The notes under the pieces: generated by a model
Told to the model about the DNA's origin: nothing
Seen by the model: only the letters and a program-made list of their open reading frames with translations
The model's database searches: none
Program-made: the position numbers and the translations under genes
Assembly: GCA_003611745.1 (NCBI GenBank)
Contig: RAYF01000031.1
Span: 1 to 64,000 of the forward strand
Reading direction: 5' to 3'
Length of the DNA stretch: 64,000 bases
Source of the DNA: a bacterium D16-36
Lineage (GTDB): Bacteria; Bacillota; Clostridia; Lachnospirales; Lachnospiraceae
Shown: piece after piece, positions 61,236 through 64,000 of the stretch
Numbering within the stretch: the first letter of the stretch is position 1
Layout: the number at the start of each line of letters is the position of its first letter

Positions 61236-61333
61236 GTTCCTTCGTACGCGGAGCGGAGCGGGCCGGGCGCAATCCCTTTAAGGAATAAGCTTTTTTGCCT
61301 GACGGCTGCGGCAGGCCAGATTAACGAAGGAAC
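61236..61333. repeat. Inverted repeat enclosing a GC-rich segment
   Basis: GTTCCTTCGT (61236-61245) and ACGAAGGAAC (61324-61333) are perfect complements. Between them are a GC-rich stretch and GCCTG-ACGGCTGCGG-CAGGC. This local GC content contrasts with the surrounding AT-rich intergenic DNA, suggesting a small inserted repeat. The rest of the 299-bp gap (to 61512) shows no gene. Confidence 0.4.
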
Positions 61334-61512
61334 TGTTAATAAATACCTTTATTGTATCATAAAAAAGTGCGAAATTATATTATTTCTGCCGTCTGATGCA
61401 TAAATTTTTCCAGAAGATGCATATTAATCGTAGATATGCAGATTAGGGCGTACCTGAGGAAAACGGAAAAAAGTTATCAGCAGCGCCATCTGTGGAAAAA
61501 GGAGGCAGAATA

Positions 61513-62142
61513 ATGGAATTAAAAGAAAGTAAGACGAAAGAAAATCTTATGAGGGCATTTGCGGGGGAGAGCCAAGCGAGGAACCGCTATACATTTGCAG
61601 CGGAGCTTGCAATGCAGAATAACCTGTATGTGATTAAAAAGGTATTTGACCTTACGGCGTCCCAGGAAAAAGAACATGCAGAAGTATTTTACAGTTACTT
61701 AAAGGAATTTGAAGGGATGGAGATTGCGGTAGACGGCTCTTATCCAGTCAACACCGAGAAGACCGTAGAGAAGCAGCTTCAGCATGCATTGGAAAATGAG
61801 ACAAAGGAGGCAGATGAGGTTTACCGCAGTTTTGGGGATATTGCATTGGATGAGGGATTTAACCAGATTGCAGGAAAGTTTTATATGATTGCAGATGTTG
61901 AAAAAATCCATGCGATGCGTTTCCAGAAATTCGCGGAGCTTTTGAAGGAGGGCAAACTGTTTGCATCTGATGTAAAGACAGGCTGGATGTGCCTGAACTG
62001 CGGATATGTTATTGAATCAACAAATGCGCCGCAGAACTGCCCTGTCTGCGACAGCGCACAGGGATACTTTGTAAGGCTTAGCATGGCGCCGATGACGGAG
62101 CCGGAGATGGATGTCCCACGCCCTCAGGATTTAGGAAAGTAG
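61513..62142 (+). CDS. rbr: Rubrerythrin
   Basis: A 209-residue non-haem diiron protein. The four-helix ferritin-like domain has AFAGESQARNRYTFAAELA (first Glu ligand) and SQEKEHAEVFYSY (E-x-x-H), then later DEGFNQIAGKFYMIADVEKI with EKIH. The C-terminal rubredoxin domain has CLNCGY and CPVCD, supplying the four Cys of the Fe(Cys)4 site. It reduces hydrogen peroxide in anaerobes. GGAGG precedes the ATG at 61513, and an intrinsic terminator follows. Confidence 0.93.
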   Translation: MELKESKTKENLMRAFAGESQARNRYTFAAELAMQNNLYVIKKVFDLTASQEKEHAEVFYSYLKEFEGMEIAVDGSYPVNTEKTVEKQLQHALENETKEADEVYRSFGDIALDEGFNQIAGKFYMIADVEKIHAMRFQKFAELLKEGKLFASDVKTGWMCLNCGYVIESTNAPQNCPVCDSAQGYFVRLSMAPMTEPEMDVPRPQDLGK

Positions 62143-62200
62143 GCGGATGTGCCTGCTGCCGCTAAGGACGGTTACTGGGCACGGAGTGAACAGTAACACA

Positions 62201-62243
62201 AAAGACGCCCTGCATTTTGCAGTTCTTAAGTGGGGCGTCTTTT
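62201..62243 (+). terminator. Intrinsic terminator after rubrerythrin
   Basis: AAAGACGCCC (62201-62210) pairs with GGGCGTCTTT (62233-62242), ending in a short T-run. A second hairpin, GTTACTG with CAGTAAC, lies just before. Confidence 0.7.
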
Positions 62244-62319
62244 AATATTGCGATTTTTATGCTATAATTGGCACGCAGCTTGACTTTTGCAGTATTCTGG
62301 GATGGAGGCTTAACTACAT

Positions 62320-63495
62320 ATGATACAGATAGCAATGAAAAGGATATTTAACCCTGTAGGGGAAGGTTCCTTCTGCATAGAGCGGTTTACAGCCGGTGGG
62401 GAAGGGCATTGCTTTGTTTTTGACTGCGGCTCCAGCACATCCTTAAATATGAAAGAAGGGACTTCTCTGCTTGTCAGCAGGGAACTTGATTTTAATTTTG
62501 ATGGGGAAGAGGTTATCGATGCAGTCTTTATTTCCCATTTTGACAGGGAGCACATGAATGGCTTAGAAGAGCTGCTCAGGAAACATCCGGTCAGGAAATT
62601 GTTCCTGCCAAAGCTTGGGCGGGAGGATATGGCGCTTATGTCGCTCAAAATAAGGTTTGAATTTAGCAATGAGAGCAGCGGCTTTGTACAGATGTTAGTG
62701 AGCCATCCATTGGATCTGGTTTTTGAAAACAAGTACGATATAGGGCAGGTTGTCTTGGTGGAAGCCCTGGGCGGGATGGAAACAGATGTCAGGCGGAATG
62801 TGCTTGAGTTTAACCGGGTTCCGGAGAATATTCCGTCGGGAACCCTGATACAGTGCAGCTTGGGGACGGAGTTGGTTCTGTGGGAGTTTCTGCTGGTAAA
62901 TTTCAGGGAGGAAAATAGGATCCAGAGGTTAAAAAGGGAATTCCATAAGAAAAAACTGCCGCTTCCTAAGGATGCAGGGGATGCCAGCCGCCTGTGGGAC
63001 AGCCGCTATAAAGAGATTGTGGCAATATTTATGGAAGATTTGATGGAAGATTTCAATACAAATGCGCTGGTCGTCTATTCCGGGAAGAGGACAGACCGTT
63101 TTGAGGCGGAGATGCGGCCGGTCCAGAGTGGGAAGAGTTTCGGGAACTGCAGAAGCTTTTTCAAGGTGAGGAGCGGATGTATGTATATGGGTGATTTCAG
63201 CCTCGAAAAGCGGCCGCAGTGGTACCGGCTGAAGGAGATATATGAGGAAGAGTGGGACGAGATCAGTGTCTGGCAGCTTCCGCATCATGGTGCGGCAAAA
63301 TATTTCAGGCATGAGGTTGCAGTCCATGGTGCGGAAATTTACATAGTGTGCGCAGGTACTGCAAATACATTCCAGCATCCCGGCCGGACAGTGGTCAGGA
63401 AGCTGGAATTAACTGGGAAAAAGGTGTATTGGGTGGACGAGGAACCAGAGAACCGGGTTGTTTTTTTATATGAGTTTTCCAGTGTGGAGGCGTAA
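62320..63495 (+). CDS. Metallo-beta-lactamase-fold protein, ComEC-C-terminal-like
   Basis: A 391-residue soluble protein. VFDCGSSTSLNMKEG, FISHFDREHMNGLEEL (variant of the HxHxDH metal motif with HFDREH), SGCMYMGDFS and WQLPHHGAAKYFRHE follow the order of the metallo-beta-lactamase fold as in the hydrolase part of ComEC. HPGRTVVRKL closes the domain. The Asp-to-Glu change in the first motif may alter metal binding. There is no signal peptide or membrane domain, so it is not a transporter. Related stand-alone proteins occur in accessory and defence-like loci, but no partner is visible here. GGAGG precedes the ATG. Confidence 0.7.
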   Translation: MIQIAMKRIFNPVGEGSFCIERFTAGGEGHCFVFDCGSSTSLNMKEGTSLLVSRELDFNFDGEEVIDAVFISHFDREHMNGLEELLRKHPVRKLFLPKLGREDMALMSLKIRFEFSNESSGFVQMLVSHPLDLVFENKYDIGQVVLVEALGGMETDVRRNVLEFNRVPENIPSGTLIQCSLGTELVLWEFLLVNFREENRIQRLKREFHKKKLPLPKDAGDASRLWDSRYKEIVAIFMEDLMEDFNTNALVVYSGKRTDRFEAEMRPVQSGKSFGNCRSFFKVRSGCMYMGDFSLEKRPQWYRLKEIYEEEWDEISVWQLPHHGAAKYFRHEVAVHGAEIYIVCAGTANTFQHPGRTVVRKLELTGKKVYWVDEEPENRVVFLYEFSSVEA

Positions 63496-63686
63496 TCTCC
63501 ATCCACGGAATACCGTAAAATAAATAAAATTTTTCATATAGAACCTCTTTTCCGGAAATAGTTTCTATATAACAGCATATGATAAATGGAGTTATTTATT
63601 CATTTTACTTCATTGACCAGTTTTTTCTATTCCAGTTTTTGGGAATTTCCGGCTGTTTATCCAGTTATTTCCATTATAAAATGCCC

Positions 63687-63722
63687 TATCTTTGACACAA
63701 TCAGAATATTGTGTCAAAGATA
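63687..63722. promoter_or_regulatory. Perfect 15-bp inverted repeat
   Basis: TATCTTTGACACAAT, six-base spacer, ATTGTGTCAAAGATA. The arms each contain TTTGACA and the symmetry suits a dimeric DNA-binding protein. It could instead be a bidirectional terminator, though no T-run follows. Confidence 0.6.
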
Positions 63723-63829
63723 AGGAAATTAATGTGTTTAACTTAAACAATATCGTGGAAAATTTGGACATGATTTTGGCAGTATTGCCGAAATATGCAG
63801 GATGGTGCAAAAAAAATGCGAAAGGGTGC

Positions 63830-63858
63830 TTGACAAATAACCTAACTAAGACTATATT
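63830..63858 (+). promoter_or_regulatory. Sigma-A-type promoter
   Basis: Perfect TTGACA (63830-63835), a 17-base spacer and TATATT (63853-63858), 58 bases before the last start codon. Confidence 0.7.
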
Positions 63859-63916
63859 TTATTGTGTAGTAATAAAAAGTACATAGAATGTGTACGCAAA
63901 GAAAGGGAGAATAGTA

Positions 63917-64000
63917 ATGAGATTAAAGAAAGTTATGGCTATCACATTAGCAGCAGGTTTAACTGTTGGCAGTATTGCGATTGCAGCTACAAGCCCGCTC
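63917..64000 (+). CDS. Secreted protein, N-terminal 28 residues (3' end outside window)
   Basis: MRLKKVMAITLAAGLTVGSI followed by AIAATSPL is a typical signal peptide with a probable cleavage site after AIAA. GGGAG precedes the ATG by about nine bases, with a strong promoter upstream. Nothing of the mature protein is visible, so the function is unknown. Confidence 0.7.
   Translation, partial: MRLKKVMAITLAAGLTVGSIAIAATSPL

Larger units (their letters stand above)
63496..63916. promoter_or_regulatory. Long intergenic region upstream of a secreted protein
   Basis: 421 bases without a supported gene. It contains a perfect palindrome (63687-63722) and a strong promoter (63830-63858), listed separately. 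The remainder is AT-rich with nothing recognisable. Confidence 0.5.

Noticed and set aside
1-64000. CRISPR array or prophage
   Set aside because: No regularly spaced direct repeats, cas genes, integrase, terminase or capsid genes were seen.

Overview
The window looks like chromosomal DNA of a gut-type Clostridia, most probably Lachnospiraceae. This is inferred from strong GGAGG ribosome binding sites, AT-rich coding, BspA-type leucine-rich surface proteins, a Big_2/esterase protein, rubrerythrin and a fragment of an Rpn-type PD-(D/E)XK family. No rRNA or species marker is present, so the rank below family is open.

Region 1 (1-33.1 kb) is a large surface-glycan locus built as two divergent operons. 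The leftward operon (9143 to 300) reads licD, a large HAD protein, GT8, GT-C membrane transferase, GT8, GT2, flippase. The rightward operon (9706 to about 33.1 kb) reads GT2, a sialyltransferase-like enzyme, GT-C, polysaccharide deacetylase, GNAT, FkbH-like HAD, acyl carrier protein, secreted sialidase and a second flippase. It continues with a legionaminic-acid-type nonulosonate pathway: legB, legC, a CBS-nucleotidyltransferase like ptmE, legG, a DegT-like enzyme, a FemAB-like enzyme, legI, two Gfo/Idh/MocA oxidoreductases and legF. It ends with an acyltransferase-3 gene interrupted at a run of 11 G. The divergent promoter region carries two near-identical 33-bp palindromes in inverted orientation. 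The locus probably builds a glycan bearing a sialic-acid-like sugar, possible phosphocholine (LicD) and switchable O-acyl groups.

Region 2 (33.1-39.2 kb) holds a RelB/YoeB-type toxin-antitoxin pair, a Uma2-family gene behind a strong promoter and a 118-bp highly structured leader, and a compact three-gene unit. That unit is a TPP enzyme, a NagD-like HAD phosphatase and a DRE-TIM aldolase with an extra C-terminal domain, of unknown product.

Region 3 (39.2-48.6 kb) is accessory: a frameshifted secreted peptidoglycan-binding protein, a C39-like peptidase with a methyltransferase, a leucine-rich surface protein and a Cof-type HAD. Then, next to tRNA-Leu(CAG), comes a two-gene cassette of a DUF4157 HExxH protein (frameshifted at a T8 tract) and a large AAA+ ATPase. 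Both families are associated with contractile injection systems, but no tail genes are present here. A repeat related to a later palindromic element lies at its right edge and a vestige at its left.

Region 4 (48.7-64 kb) is mostly core: a PrsA-like foldase, purL, a short cis-prenyltransferase, two identical tRNA-Gly(GCC) genes, nicotinate phosphoribosyltransferase, rpsU, an esterase, a MarR regulator, rubrerythrin, a ComEC-like metallo-beta-lactamase-fold protein and the start of a secreted protein. It is broken up by an approximately 670-bp fold-back palindrome (56.5-57.2 kb) and a patch of gene relics (57.6-59.4 kb).

Caution: three genes are disrupted at homopolymers (G11, T8, A6). Each is repaired by one base, so sequencing error must be excluded before phase variation or pseudogenization is claimed.
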